Assembly (NCBI RefSeq): GCF_000875775.1
Contig: NZ_CP010868.1
Span: forward strand, 1-64,000
Direction of reading: 5' to 3'
DNA length: 64,000 nt
Source of the DNA: Nitrosopumilus piranensis
GTDB lineage: Archaea; Thermoproteota; Nitrososphaeria; Nitrososphaerales; Nitrosopumilaceae
The notes under the pieces were generated by a model that did no database searches, was not told where the DNA came from, and saw only the letters and a program-made list of their open reading frames with translations. Within the stretch, counting starts at the first letter, position 1; each line of letters opens with the position of its first letter. Positions 1-9,086 of this stretch are shown in pieces. Both the position numbers and the translations under genes were made by a program.

Positions 1-1172
1 GTAGAATCAACAGAGTCAGGGCAGCCGTCAGTGTCTTGGAAGCCATTGTAAGTTTCAGGTTGTGTTGGACATAAATCAACTGCATCAATAATTCCATCTT
101 TATCTGTATCAAGCTTATACATAGTACTGTCTGGACAACCATCAGCGTCTTGGAAGCCATTGTAAGTTTCAGGTTGTGTTGGACATAAATCTACATTATC
201 AATAATTCCATCACCGTCAGTATCAGCTGAAATTTTGTTATCTGCAACAAAGTCAGGGCAGCCGTCAGTGTCTTGGAATTTGTTATAAGTTTCAGGACTA
301 AATGGACAAGAATCATCATGATCTAATATTCCATCACCATCAACATCACCAGTAAGTTGTAATTGTAAAACATCAGGACAGCCGTCAGTGTCTTGGAATT
401 TGTTATAGTTTTCACGTTCTAGTGGACATGCATCTACATCATCAGGGATACCATCAAAGTCAGCATCAGGAGCTATAGTGCTTGTTACACCAGGAATATC
501 AGGGCAGCCGTCCCAATCTAAATTACCGTTATAATTTTCTGGCTCATCAATACATGCATCCCATCTATCTTCAATTCCATCACCATCAGTATCAGGGAAT
601 GCGTAAGCAGATAATGTAGAGTCAACAAAATCAGGGCAGCCGTCAGTGTCTTGGAATTGATTATAAGTTTCAGCTTCTAGTGGACATGAATCTTTTTTAT
701 CAGAAATTCCGTCTTGATCACTATCAATTACGGAACGATCATTTTCAGGGCAGCCGTCAGTGTCATCAATTCCGTTAAATGTTTCAGGTTGGTTTGGACA
801 AAAATCTAGATAATCAGGGAACCCATCACCGTCTGAATCTGCAACATTCTTTTGACCACTAGGGGAAATATCTGGACAGCCGTCATGATCTTGGAATCTA
901 TTGTAAGTCTCTTTTACAGTAGGACAGTTATCAACATGATCTTGAATACCATCATAATCAGCATCATACCAAGGGACAAAATCTGCAGGACATCCATCTA
1001 TATTATTACCATATTGAGGATCATAATCCTCTAGTAAATGAGGACACTCATCCATATCGTTTGGAACACCATCACCGTCTGAATCAATTGCTTTATTTGC
1101 ATAAACGCTTGGAGACATCCCTATAGTTAGTGTGAGTAAAAGTAAAAATCCTAAAAGAAAGTGTTGTTTCAT
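1..1172 (-). CDS. Secreted thrombospondin type 3-repeat protein (partial, cut by left edge)
   Basis: The reading frame is open from an ATG at 1172 to the left edge, so the C-terminus is missing. It opens with a signal peptide (MKQHFLLGFLLLL..., cleavage likely after SVYA near residue 26), followed by about ten units of the form DxDGDGIxDxxDxCPxxPExxNxxxDxDGCPD. Such Asp-rich loops bind calcium in thrombospondin type 3 repeats, so the protein is probably an extracellular calcium-binding structural or adhesive protein. It starts 11 bases after the stop of the longer paralogue at 1184-3619 and is probably co-transcribed with it. No anchor can be judged because the end is outside the window. Confidence 0.85.
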   Translation of the reverse strand, partial: MKQHFLLGFLLLLTLTIGMSPSVYANKAIDSDGDGVPNDMDECPHLLEDYDPQYGNNIDGCPADFVPWYDADYDGIQDHVDNCPTVKETYNRFQDHDGCPDISPSGQKNVADSDGDGFPDYLDFCPNQPETFNGIDDTDGCPENDRSVIDSDQDGISDKKDSCPLEAETYNQFQDTDGCPDFVDSTLSAYAFPDTDGDGIEDRWDACIDEPENYNGNLDWDGCPDIPGVTSTIAPDADFDGIPDDVDACPLERENYNKFQDTDGCPDVLQLQLTGDVDGDGILDHDDSCPFSPETYNKFQDTDGCPDFVADNKISADTDGDGIIDNVDLCPTQPETYNGFQDADGCPDSTMYKLDTDKDGIIDAVDLCPTQPETYNGFQDTDGCPDSVDS

Positions 1173-1183
1173 TTTATGAGCAC

Positions 1184-3619
1184 CTAAGAGTCTGGGCATC
1201 CATCAGTGTCGTTGTCACCGTCATAATCCTCTGGTTCAAGTGGGCACAAATCATTTTCATTGATAATGTCATCTAGATCAAGATCATGTTTGTATCTTGA
1301 TTGTTCAGGTACAATATCAGGACAACCGTCTCTATCACTGTATTTATTCCAAGTTTCTTTAAGGTTTGGACACAAATCAACATCATCATTTATTCCATCT
1401 CCATCACTGTCACTTGTCATGTTTCCGAGTGGCATTTCATCAGGGCAGCCGTCATAATCAACATAACGGTTCCATGTTTCATTTTGTGTTGGACACAAAT
1501 CCATCACGTCTGGAACACCATCACCGTCTGAATCAGGTTGCTTATCATCAATGTCAGGGCAGCCGTCAGTATCTTCAAATCCATTATAATTTTCTGCAAC
1601 TAATGGACACTGATCCTTGACATCAGAAATTCCATCATTATCAGAGTCTACTGCAAATGATTTAGAGATAGTATCAGGGCAGCCGTCGTCATCTTGGAAT
1701 TTATTCCAAGTTTCTTTTTGTGATGGACATGCATCAATTGCATCAGGAATGCCGTCTCTATCTCTGTCATGGCTTAAGATGTAATCATCAGGGCAGCCGT
1801 CTCTATCTAGAATACCATTAAATGTTTCAGGTTGGTTTGGACAATGATCATTGTAATCATTAATTCCATCTTTATCTGAATCTGGAGTACCTTTGTTATC
1901 AGATACAACATCAGGGCAGCCGTCTAGGTCTTGGAAGTTATTGTAAGTTTCTGGGTTTAATGGGCATTCATCAACTGAATCTAAAATACCGTCAAAATCA
2001 GAATCTAAACTAGTAATAAAATCAGGATAATCAGGACAGCCGTCTTCGTCTTGGTATCCATTATATCTTTCTCTATCTAATGGGCATTCATCAACTGAAT
2101 CTAAAATACCGTCAAAATCAGAGTCTGCATCAGATGGATTATCTGGGCAACCGTCATGATCATTATATCTATTCCAAGTTTCAGCTGTTGAAGGGCATTG
2201 ATCTATGTCATCCCTAATACCATCACCATCTGAATCTAGAACTGCAACATCAGGGCAGCCGTCAGTATCTTGATATCCATTTACGGTTTCAGGTTTGAGA
2301 GGACATTTGTCGGTTAAATCAGAAATACCGTCACCATCAAAATCAAATGCAGATTTACCTGAAATAGAATCAGGGCAACCGTCTTCGTCTTGGAAGTTAT
2401 TGTAAGTTTCTGGGTTTAATGGACATTTATCAGCTGCATCAAGTACACCATCTCTATCACGGTCCCCAGAACCATAATCATCAGGACAGCCGTCTCTATC
2501 TAAAACACCGTTAAATGTTTCAGGTTGGTTTGGACACAAATCATTATTATCAATAATTCCATCACCGTCAGTGTCAGTTGTACCTTTGTTATCTGAAACA
2601 AAGTCTGGACAACCGTCATAGTCTTTGAATTGATTGTAAGTTTCTTTTACGTTAGGACATTGATCAATACTATTAGGAATACCATCTTGGTCTGAATCAT
2701 TATCACTTGAGTAAGGAGGAATATCAGGACATCCATCTTCATCTTGGAATCCATTATATCTTTCAGGCTCTAAAGGACAAGCATCATCAATGTCTTTTAT
2801 TCTGTCACCATCTGCATCATTTAATGAACCAACAAATGATGGAGCAGAATCAGGACATCCATCATAATCAGCAAATCGATTAAAAGTTTCTGGTTCGTTA
2901 GGACAAATATCAAATTTGTCTGCTATTCCATCACCATCTTTATCAGAAAATGTAGTATCAAGTGCAACATCAGGACAACCATCAGTGTCCCTATAATCAT
3001 TAAACACTTCAGGCTCTAGTGGACATAAGTCAAGTGAATCTTTAATTCCATCATTATCTGTATCTGCAAAAGCAAGATCAGTTTTAGTATCAGGACAACC
3101 ATCTTCATCTTGGAATCGGTTGTAAGTTTCTGGGTTTAATGGACATTTATCAGCTGCATCAAGTACACCATCTCTATCACGGTCCCCAGAACCATAATCA
3201 TCAGGACAGCCGTCTCTATCTAAAACACCATTAAATGTTTCAGGTTGGTTTGGACACAAATCTTGAGTGTCAACAAATCCATCTCCATCAGAATCAGGCA
3301 ATCCACCTTTTCCACCTTGAGGGGAAAAATCAGGACAACCATCTTCATCTTGGAATCCATTATAACGTTCCTTAAGAGTTGGACATTGATCAATATGATC
3401 TTCTATTCCATCAAAGTCCTCATCATACCAGGGAACAAAGTTTGAGGGACAACCATCAATTGCACCTACATAATCTTCTCTCAGATTGGGACATAAATCA
3501 ACAGTATCATCAACACCATCTTTATCCAAGTCACCTGCTGCAAATGCTGGATTAATAGGCATGCTGGTTAAAGTCGTTATTAGTAACAATAGAAATGGTA
3601 AAGTATGTATTTTCTTCAA
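1184..3619 (-). CDS. Secreted thrombospondin type 3-repeat protein, 811 aa
   Basis: The protein has a signal peptide (residues 1 to about 27, ending PAFA) and then about 20 consecutive units of 35-45 residues ending in (D)GCPD. Each carries one or two DxDxDG calcium loops and two conserved cysteines, as in thrombospondin type 3 repeats. It stops right after the last unit, with no membrane anchor or sorting domain. The start is a TTG at 3619; a TATA-like stretch (minus strand GGTTTAATAAC) lies about 32 bases upstream. Some units are nearly identical at DNA level, pointing to recent internal duplication. The likely role is a rigid calcium-dependent surface or matrix protein; the partner is unknown. 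Confidence 0.85.
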   Translation of the reverse strand: MKKIHTLPFLLLLITTLTSMPINPAFAAGDLDKDGVDDTVDLCPNLREDYVGAIDGCPSNFVPWYDEDFDGIEDHIDQCPTLKERYNGFQDEDGCPDFSPQGGKGGLPDSDGDGFVDTQDLCPNQPETFNGVLDRDGCPDDYGSGDRDRDGVLDAADKCPLNPETYNRFQDEDGCPDTKTDLAFADTDNDGIKDSLDLCPLEPEVFNDYRDTDGCPDVALDTTFSDKDGDGIADKFDICPNEPETFNRFADYDGCPDSAPSFVGSLNDADGDRIKDIDDACPLEPERYNGFQDEDGCPDIPPYSSDNDSDQDGIPNSIDQCPNVKETYNQFKDYDGCPDFVSDNKGTTDTDGDGIIDNNDLCPNQPETFNGVLDRDGCPDDYGSGDRDRDGVLDAADKCPLNPETYNNFQDEDGCPDSISGKSAFDFDGDGISDLTDKCPLKPETVNGYQDTDGCPDVAVLDSDGDGIRDDIDQCPSTAETWNRYNDHDGCPDNPSDADSDFDGILDSVDECPLDRERYNGYQDEDGCPDYPDFITSLDSDFDGILDSVDECPLNPETYNNFQDLDGCPDVVSDNKGTPDSDKDGINDYNDHCPNQPETFNGILDRDGCPDDYILSHDRDRDGIPDAIDACPSQKETWNKFQDDDGCPDTISKSFAVDSDNDGISDVKDQCPLVAENYNGFEDTDGCPDIDDKQPDSDGDGVPDVMDLCPTQNETWNRYVDYDGCPDEMPLGNMTSDSDGDGINDDVDLCPNLKETWNKYSDRDGCPDIVPEQSRYKHDLDLDDIINENDLCPLEPEDYDGDNDTDGCPDS
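2400..3262. repeat. Internal duplicated blocks, 720 bases apart, in the TSP3-repeat gene
   Basis: The stretch at about 2400-2542 recurs at about 3120-3262 with one visible mismatch (accg versus acca) over about 140 bases. The offset is exactly 720 bases, or 240 codons. Another block of about 50 bases is shared between roughly 1956-2006 and 2076-2126. The neighbouring units are much more divergent, so these look like recent duplication or gene conversion within the repeat array. Confidence 0.8.
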
Positions 3620-3725
3620 TGCCTAAAATATTCCTGAGGATCCAGTTATTAAACCTCACTCTAAATTCACCTAAAAATATCAAATGTTTTGGGTAAATTT
3701 TCAATCTTGAAGAAAAAACTCGATC

Positions 3726-3735
3726 AATTTAAGTA
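3726..3735 (+). promoter_or_regulatory. TATA-like box for taw1
   Basis: The sequence AATTTAAGTA is centred about 27 bases before the ATG at 3758. That is the spacing expected for an archaeal leaderless transcript. No Shine-Dalgarno sequence is visible before the ATG. Confidence 0.45.
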
Positions 3736-3757
3736 AACCAAAACAAGATTTGGACAT

Positions 3758-4786
3758 ATGAGTTGCTCAGGTGAAATAATTGATGGAGAAGAGCAATTGA
3801 TTCAGATCAGGCCTGCAATATCTGCACAACTAAAAAAAGCAAAGTACGGTGTTTCTGATCACTCAACTGTAGAACTATGTCACTGGACAAAAAAATCATT
3901 CAAACATGAAGGTAATTGCTACAAACACAAGTTTTATGGAATTTCAACTCATAGGTGTATGGAATTTTCCCCAGCAGGAATGCATTGTGAGAATCGTTGT
4001 GTTTATTGTTGGAGACCAATGGAATTTTATGATTCATTAGAAATGAAACCAGAACAAGTTGCAGAACCTAAAGAAATTTTAACTAAACTAATGGCTGAAA
4101 GAAAAAAACTGATCAATGGATATTATGGAGATTCAAGAAATGATAAACAAAGATTAGATGAATCTTTACTTCCTAGCCACTATGCAATTTCACTTTCAGG
4201 AGAGCCTACAATGTATCCTAAATTACCAGAACTAATAAAATATCTAAACTCACTTCAAACAACAAAATCAATTTTTCTTGTTACAAACGGTCAAGAGCCA
4301 GACATGATTCAGAGATTACAAGACGAAGATGCATTACCTACACAATTGTATTTATCAACTAATGCAGCAGACTATAAATCGTTTTTGAAAATTAACAAGC
4401 CAAAATATGATGATTCATGGGAGAGATGGAATAGAACACTTGGTATGCTAAAACACCTAAACACACGAACTGTTCTACGAATTACATTGATCAGAGGATA
4501 TAATGATCAAAAAGACATGATTCCATTATTTGCTAAAATGTTTAGAGAATCAAGTCCTCATTTTATTGAAATAAAATCATACATGCATATTGGGCGTTCT
4601 ACAAACAGGTTAGAACATTCAAACATGTTAGAAATGGAAGAAGTAAAACAATTTAGTGAACAAATTACAAAACAGAGTAAAATATTCTCAGTGATGGATG
4701 AAAGTTTTGTTTCAAGAATTTCAATATTGCAAAATAATGAGAGATTTATCGATCGTTGGATTCCATCTTATGCAAATACCAGTTAG
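3758..4786 (+). CDS. taw1: S-adenosylmethionine-dependent tRNA 4-demethylwyosine synthase
   Basis: This is a radical SAM enzyme of wyosine biosynthesis. It condenses N1-methylguanosine at position 37 of tRNA-Phe with pyruvate to form the tricyclic 4-demethylwyosine. The radical-SAM cluster motif CENRCVYC (Cx3Cx2C) is seen around residues 77-84, followed by the WRPM segment typical of TYW1/Taw1, and SLSGEPTMYPKL near residue 146. At 342 residues it matches the stand-alone archaeal form, without the flavodoxin domain of eukaryotic TYW1. It converges on the downstream NTP pyrophosphatase gene, with about 40 bases of 3' overlap. Confidence 0.93.
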   Translation: MSCSGEIIDGEEQLIQIRPAISAQLKKAKYGVSDHSTVELCHWTKKSFKHEGNCYKHKFYGISTHRCMEFSPAGMHCENRCVYCWRPMEFYDSLEMKPEQVAEPKEILTKLMAERKKLINGYYGDSRNDKQRLDESLLPSHYAISLSGEPTMYPKLPELIKYLNSLQTTKSIFLVTNGQEPDMIQRLQDEDALPTQLYLSTNAADYKSFLKINKPKYDDSWERWNRTLGMLKHLNTRTVLRITLIRGYNDQKDMIPLFAKMFRESSPHFIEIKSYMHIGRSTNRLEHSNMLEMEEVKQFSEQITKQSKIFSVMDESFVSRISILQNNERFIDRWIPSYANTS

Positions 4787-5312
4787 AAAATTTTTTCAAA
4801 GATTTAAACCTATGAGATAAATCATTTTTGTTTTTCATTTCGGCAAATGTTTTTTTATAATTTTTTGGAATAAAAATTGGATCATAACCCCAGCCCATTC
4901 CATTTTGGGATTTTGAAACAGTTCCATCTAATTTTGCGTCAAAAGATTTCAGAATTTTTTTATCACAATAAGTAATGATTGATACAAATTTTGCTTTTCT
5001 TTTTGTTGTGAGAAGGTTTAAAATTCCTTTGTTGCCAATAGTTTTGAATACATATGAAGAATATGGACCTGGAAATCCATTTAAAGAATCAATGAATAAA
5101 CCATCATCTTCTATTATGATTGGTTTTTTGCATTTTGAAAATGCATCATATGCTTTTTTTTCTGCAATTTCTTTTAATGAAGTGGATTGAATTTCATCTA
5201 AACTTAATTTGAAAAAACCTAGTTTTATTCCAAATGAATTGAGAATACTTTTTGCTTCTTTGTATTTGTGGGAGTTTGAAGATACAAAATATAGATCAAA
5301 CGACTTGTGCAT
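4746..5312 (-). CDS. rdgB: XTP/dITP (non-canonical purine NTP) pyrophosphatase, Ham1/RdgB family
   Basis: The enzyme hydrolyses ITP, dITP and XTP to monophosphates, keeping deaminated purines out of DNA and RNA. Family hallmarks are the N-terminal SSNSHKYKEAK substrate-binding motif, IIEDDGLFIDSLNGFPGPYS in the middle, and GWGYDPIF followed by FAEM near the C-terminus. An upstream TTG at 5330 is in frame, but the ATG at 5312 (MHKSFDLYF) places the start at the usual distance from the first motif. It overlaps the end of bud32 by 17 bases, so the two are probably one transcript. Confidence 0.9.
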   Translation of the reverse strand: MHKSFDLYFVSSNSHKYKEAKSILNSFGIKLGFFKLSLDEIQSTSLKEIAEKKAYDAFSKCKKPIIIEDDGLFIDSLNGFPGPYSSYVFKTIGNKGILNLLTTKRKAKFVSIITYCDKKILKSFDAKLDGTVSKSQNGMGWGYDPIFIPKNYKKTFAEMKNKNDLSHRFKSLKKFSNWYLHKMESNDR

Positions 5313-5916
5313 ACCTACCACGACTTTCAATATCTGACACTAGTTTAGTAATTTTCACGTAGTTGGCATTTCCAACTACAGATTTGTATCCAAATAAGAA
5401 ATTCTTCCATGCAGGAATCATGATTTTTGCATGCGCGCTGTTTAGTATTTCTTTAATTAATCGCAGATCAACTGCATGATCCTCAGGTTTGATTGTATTT
5501 TGAGACAAACCAAAATCAATTACATAGACGTTATTTTTGAATAAAATAAAATTTGAAGTGGTTAAATCTCCATGCATAATACCGTTTTTATGAAGCATTC
5601 CAACAAGTTTTCCAATTGTCTTTGATAGTTGAATAATTTTTGATTCGGATAAATCATGAACTGGTTTTCCTTGAATTTCTTGCATAGTAATTGAAGTTTT
5701 TTCCAAGTTAACAAAATAAACAAGAGGTGTTGGAATTCCAAATGATTTTACTTGAGAAATTATTTGAGATTCTTTAATAGTTCGTTGCTTACGAATTTTT
5801 GAGTCAAGTAGTAGATTACGATAATTTTTTGTTTTTCTGATTTTTAAAATAGCAGGAGAATTATGCCAAATAGTTTTGTAGATGTCAGCCTCTGCTCCTT
5901 TCTTAATTAATTTCAT
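5296..5916 (-). CDS. bud32: KEOPS complex kinase/ATPase Bud32
   Basis: This is a small atypical kinase of the KEOPS complex, which supports Kae1 in threonylcarbamoylation of A37 in ANN-decoding tRNAs. The start MKLIKKGAEADIY carries the usual Bud32 N-terminal motif. The catalytic loop HGDLTTSNF and metal-binding DFG (VIDFGLSQ) are intact. An in-frame TTG at 5931 would add five residues, but the ATG at 5916 fits the family better. It is a separate gene, not fused to kae1 as in some archaea; kae1 lies about 350 bases away on the same strand, with a small gene on the other strand between them. Confidence 0.93.
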   Translation of the reverse strand: MKLIKKGAEADIYKTIWHNSPAILKIRKTKNYRNLLLDSKIRKQRTIKESQIISQVKSFGIPTPLVYFVNLEKTSITMQEIQGKPVHDLSESKIIQLSKTIGKLVGMLHKNGIMHGDLTTSNFILFKNNVYVIDFGLSQNTIKPEDHAVDLRLIKEILNSAHAKIMIPAWKNFLFGYKSVVGNANYVKITKLVSDIESRGRYAQVV

Positions 5917-5953
5917 TAACGTTATATTCAAATGAATTCAATAAAAATTAATC

Positions 5954-6277
5954 ATGGAAGAGGGTGAAAAAAGAATAAAACAAGAGGATTGTAGTGAAGA
6001 TGTTTTAGGTTCAGGTATTCTTACATTGACCAACAAAAGATTAGCTTTTGATAAAACTAGAGCAAGAATGATGGATTTCTCAAAACATATGGGAGATACC
6101 ATATTGAATGTAACATTAGATAATGTAACAAAAACGTGGAAAGAGGGATTACTAATGAAAAAAGTATGTTTTAATGCAAAAACAGATGACGGGGATAAAA
6201 CCTACAAGTTTGGAGTGTTTAACACAAAAAATTGGCTCAAAAGCATTGATGACGCAATTGCAAATTATGAAAATTAG
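5954..6277 (+). CDS. Small PH/GRAM-like protein of unknown function
   Basis: This 107-residue soluble protein lies divergently from bud32 and converges on kae1 with 4 bases of overlap. The pattern (GSGILTLTNKRLAFDK, then alternating hydrophobic strands and a C-terminal helix WLKSIDDAIANY) resembles bacterial PH-like or GRAM-like domains, in which a strand ending in LTNKRL is typical. No catalytic residues or membrane segments are visible. A role in KEOPS is not implied by its position alone. The fold assignment is inference. Confidence 0.7.
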   Translation: MEEGEKRIKQEDCSEDVLGSGILTLTNKRLAFDKTRARMMDFSKHMGDTILNVTLDNVTKTWKEGLLMKKVCFNAKTDDGDKTYKFGVFNTKNWLKSIDDAIANYEN

Positions 6278-7257
6278 TAATCAACTTTAACAGAATCTAA
6301 TCTCCAAGATTGTGTAACAAATGTATCTTTGAGTAAAGTTCCTTTCTTAACTTTAGATTCTAAAAGTCCTGTCCAACAAATTTGACTCCCACAGTCTCCA
6401 GCATATTTTAAGGGGACAACATAAAATTTAGAACCGTGTCGTTTACACACATCTTGCAGCATTTCAGATAATCTTTTGTTAGCAGCTACGCCACCTACAA
6501 TCATTAGTTCTTTTTTTCTTGTAAAAGACAAAGCACGCTCTACTGCTTCTGCAATCATTGCAAAAGCAGTTTCTTGAAGAGAATAACATGCATCAACTTG
6601 ATTTGTTTTTGCTACAGATTTTGTTGCAGAAAGTAATCCAGAAAATGAGACATCGTTTCCTTTAACTGAATAGGGCAACGTAACATAATTTGAGGATTTT
6701 GATGCTAATTCTTCTATGTTTTTTCCACAAGGAGATGCAAAACCTATTGATCTCCCAAATTGATCTAGCAGTTGACCCAAAGTGATATCCAAAGTTTCAC
6801 CAAATACTCTCCACTGTTTGTTTAGAAATGCCAAAAGCATTGTATGACCTCCAGAAACTAAAAGAACTAAAGGATTTCTTGCACCAGTTAGCAGTTTTCC
6901 TAATTCAATATGACCTAATGCATGATTAACAGGATAAATTGGAATTTTGTAAAAAGATGCCAGTGACCTTGCAACTACAGCTCCAACACGCAAACATGGA
7001 CCCAATCCAGGACCAGCAGCATAAGAGACAATATCTAAATCACTAATTTTGATATTTGCTTCATCAAGGCATTCAGATAGCACAGAAGAACTGTTTTCAA
7101 TATGATGCCGGGAGGCCTCTCTAGGATGAATTCCCTCTCCATCTGCAGGACGAAATATTTTTCGCACATCTGATAGAATCTTTCCTTTATTTCCCTTTTT
7201 TTCAATAACGGCACATGAAAATGTATGAGCTGTACTTTCGATTCCTAACCCTAACAT
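6274..7257 (-). CDS. kae1: tRNA threonylcarbamoyladenosine biosynthesis protein Kae1 (TsaD/Qri7 family)
   Basis: This is the catalytic subunit of KEOPS and transfers the threonylcarbamoyl group to A37 of tRNAs reading ANN codons. Visible hallmarks are the N-terminal GLGIESTAHTFSCAV nucleotide-binding strand, the metal-binding HxxxH in NHALGHIELG, VSGGHTML, the GGVAANKRL motif and the C-terminal metal ligand in AGDCGSQICWTG. The 327 residues are full length for an archaeal unfused Kae1. It lies one base after the YchF-type GTPase gene and is very likely co-transcribed with it. Confidence 0.95.
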   Translation of the reverse strand: MLGLGIESTAHTFSCAVIEKKGNKGKILSDVRKIFRPADGEGIHPREASRHHIENSSSVLSECLDEANIKISDLDIVSYAAGPGLGPCLRVGAVVARSLASFYKIPIYPVNHALGHIELGKLLTGARNPLVLLVSGGHTMLLAFLNKQWRVFGETLDITLGQLLDQFGRSIGFASPCGKNIEELASKSSNYVTLPYSVKGNDVSFSGLLSATKSVAKTNQVDACYSLQETAFAMIAEAVERALSFTRKKELMIVGGVAANKRLSEMLQDVCKRHGSKFYVVPLKYAGDCGSQICWTGLLESKVKKGTLLKDTFVTQSWRLDSVKVDY

Positions 7258-7258
7258 T

Positions 7259-8455
7259 TTATCCCCTACTTAGAGTTGAAACAATTTTGATCACATCACC
7301 ATTTTTTAGTTTTTGATCACCACTGATTCGTTGTTTTGTTTTACAGTCAATTGCATGTAAAAATCCTTTTGCTATATCAGCATGAATTAATCCTGCCAAG
7401 TCTTTTGCAGTTGAATCTTGTGGAAGTAGTTTAGCATCAGGTAGAATAACTCCATCCTTATTGGTAAATTTAGTTTCGTCTTCAACTGGATATACTACTA
7501 TAAAGTTGAGTGAATCAAAAACAGCAGTGTTTAAAATTTTTTGAATCCCAGTAGAAGGGATCTTTTCAAAGACTGTTTTAACTAAATCAAGTGCTTTTTG
7601 TTGAGGAGGTGCAATTTCTTTTCCTTCAGGAATTGTAAACCCTTCATCTCCCGAAGAATAATTTACAATACCGGCTTTTGATGCTTTGCGTAATAATAAT
7701 TCAGTTTCTGCACTACAAGGAATTACATTGTCATTAATTTTTTTAATTATATCAAGATCAGGACATAAATCAGCTTTGTTTGCAGCAATAATCATAGGTT
7801 TTGTATTTTTTCGTAGCTCTTTTGCAAATGCAACTATATCATCATCATTCCATTCTTTTGGATCCCGTGAGATAAAACCTAATTTTTGTAAAACATCCTG
7901 TACTTCAAAGTCTTTAATTCCCAAACCAGTAAATCGCTTTGCAATTCCATCTGTAAGTTTAGCTCTTTTTTGATGAATTTCTCTTGTAATTTTATCCCAT
8001 TCACGTTTTAAAATATCGGCAAACCATTGATCAAATTCATCTTGAACAAACTCCACATCTTCAAGAGGATTATGGGTTCCTGGTGGAACTGGTTGTCCCT
8101 GAATATCAGTGGTTCCAGCAATATCAACAACATGAATCAAAACTTCAGCTTGTCTTGCATCATCAAGAAATTGATTTCCTAACCCTTTTCCTTCATGTGC
8201 TCCAGGAACCAATCCAGCAATATCAATAAGTTTGACGGGAATGAATCTTGTTCCTTTAACACATAGATCATTTTGATGTTCAATTTTGAAATGTTTACAA
8301 GCACAATCAGCTTTTACATATGCAACTCCAATATTTGGCTCAATGGTTGTAAATGGGAAATTTCCTGAAGCAACAGGGGTTTCAGTAGCAGCTGAGAAAA
8401 AGGTAGATTTTCCAACATTTGCTTTACCTAGTAAACCAATTTGCAATGATCTCAA
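7259..8455 (-). CDS. ychF: YchF/OLA1-type GTP-binding protein with TGS domain
   Basis: This Obg-superfamily P-loop NTPase is thought to act on ribosomes or in translation-linked stress control. Walker A GKANVGKST is at about residues 10-18, DIAGLVPGAHEGKGLG gives the G3 region and ANKADL the G4 motif. A C-terminal TGS domain follows (VILPDAKLLPQDSTAKDLAG...). The archaeal form carries a cysteine-containing insert near residue 50. The start is a TTG at 8455; a second in-frame TTG at 8446 would give the usual short MQIGLLGK N-terminus. It is divergent from the AK6-like gene. Confidence 0.92.
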   Translation of the reverse strand: MRSLQIGLLGKANVGKSTFFSAATETPVASGNFPFTTIEPNIGVAYVKADCACKHFKIEHQNDLCVKGTRFIPVKLIDIAGLVPGAHEGKGLGNQFLDDARQAEVLIHVVDIAGTTDIQGQPVPPGTHNPLEDVEFVQDEFDQWFADILKREWDKITREIHQKRAKLTDGIAKRFTGLGIKDFEVQDVLQKLGFISRDPKEWNDDDIVAFAKELRKNTKPMIIAANKADLCPDLDIIKKINDNVIPCSAETELLLRKASKAGIVNYSSGDEGFTIPEGKEIAPPQQKALDLVKTVFEKIPSTGIQKILNTAVFDSLNFIVVYPVEDETKFTNKDGVILPDAKLLPQDSTAKDLAGLIHADIAKGFLHAIDCKTKQRISGDQKLKNGDVIKIVSTLSRG

Positions 8456-8494
8456 GAATTCAATTCTACTTATTAGTATTGCAGAAATCGTTTA

Positions 8495-9067
8495 ATGGCT
8501 ACATCACAAATTCATAGTGTGTCAATAGTCATTACAGGAAATCCAGGTGTTGGGAAACATACTATTGCAAAAGAGATTTCACAAAAAATGCAATTAGAAA
8601 TAATTGACATTAATCAAATTGCAAAAGATTCAGGATTATTTGAGGAAAATGATGAGTCAAATGACGTAGATGCCAAAAAATTAAAAGAAATTCTTGATAA
8701 AAAAAATTTAAACAAATGTATCATTGTAGGACATTTAGCACCATATGTTTTAGATAAAAATAGAGTTAGTGTAGTTATTATTTTGAGACGTAGTCCATAT
8801 GATTTAATCAAAGTCTACAAAGAAAGAGGATATTCAAATAAAAAAAGCAATGAAAACGCTAGTAGTGAAATTCTAGGAATTATTACATATGATGCAAAAA
8901 ACCAGTTCAAAGACAAAGTTGTACAAATTAATGTTAGCCAAAAAGAGATTCAAGACGTTCTAAATAAAGTAGAGTCAGCTGTTTCAGGCAACAAAGATTC
9001 TGAAGAAGTAGATTGGCTTGATTTAGTTACCAAAAATAATGATTTGAAAAAATTTTTTGTTGATTGA
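8495..9067 (+). CDS. AK6/Fap7-like nucleoside monophosphate kinase family protein
   Basis: This 190-residue P-loop protein resembles the Fap7/AK6 group, which has adenylate kinase or ATPase activity and helps mature the 18S/16S rRNA 3' end. The N-terminal loop ITGNPGVGKHT and the following helix and DINQIAKDSGL segment match the family, and a LID-like part (RRSPYDLIKVYKERGY) follows. The residue after the P-loop lysine is His rather than the usual Thr or Ser that holds magnesium. The C-terminal third (after about residue 150) is less familiar. It sits 19 bases before tgtA and is likely co-transcribed. Confidence 0.8.
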   Translation: MATSQIHSVSIVITGNPGVGKHTIAKEISQKMQLEIIDINQIAKDSGLFEENDESNDVDAKKLKEILDKKNLNKCIIVGHLAPYVLDKNRVSVVIILRRSPYDLIKVYKERGYSNKKSNENASSEILGIITYDAKNQFKDKVVQINVSQKEIQDVLNKVESAVSGNKDSEEVDWLDLVTKNNDLKKFFVD

Positions 9068-9086
9068 TTAAATAACGCCTTTTGGT

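Noticed and set aside
852-1620. Plus-strand open frames opposite the TSP3-repeat genes
   Set aside because: They mirror the repeats, have no start context, and the minus-strand repeat proteins explain the sequence fully.
1-3619. Possible CRISPR array because of recurring short motifs (cagggcagccgtc)
   Set aside because: The recurrences are spaced by codon-based protein units and are imperfect; they encode DGCPD in TSP3 repeats.
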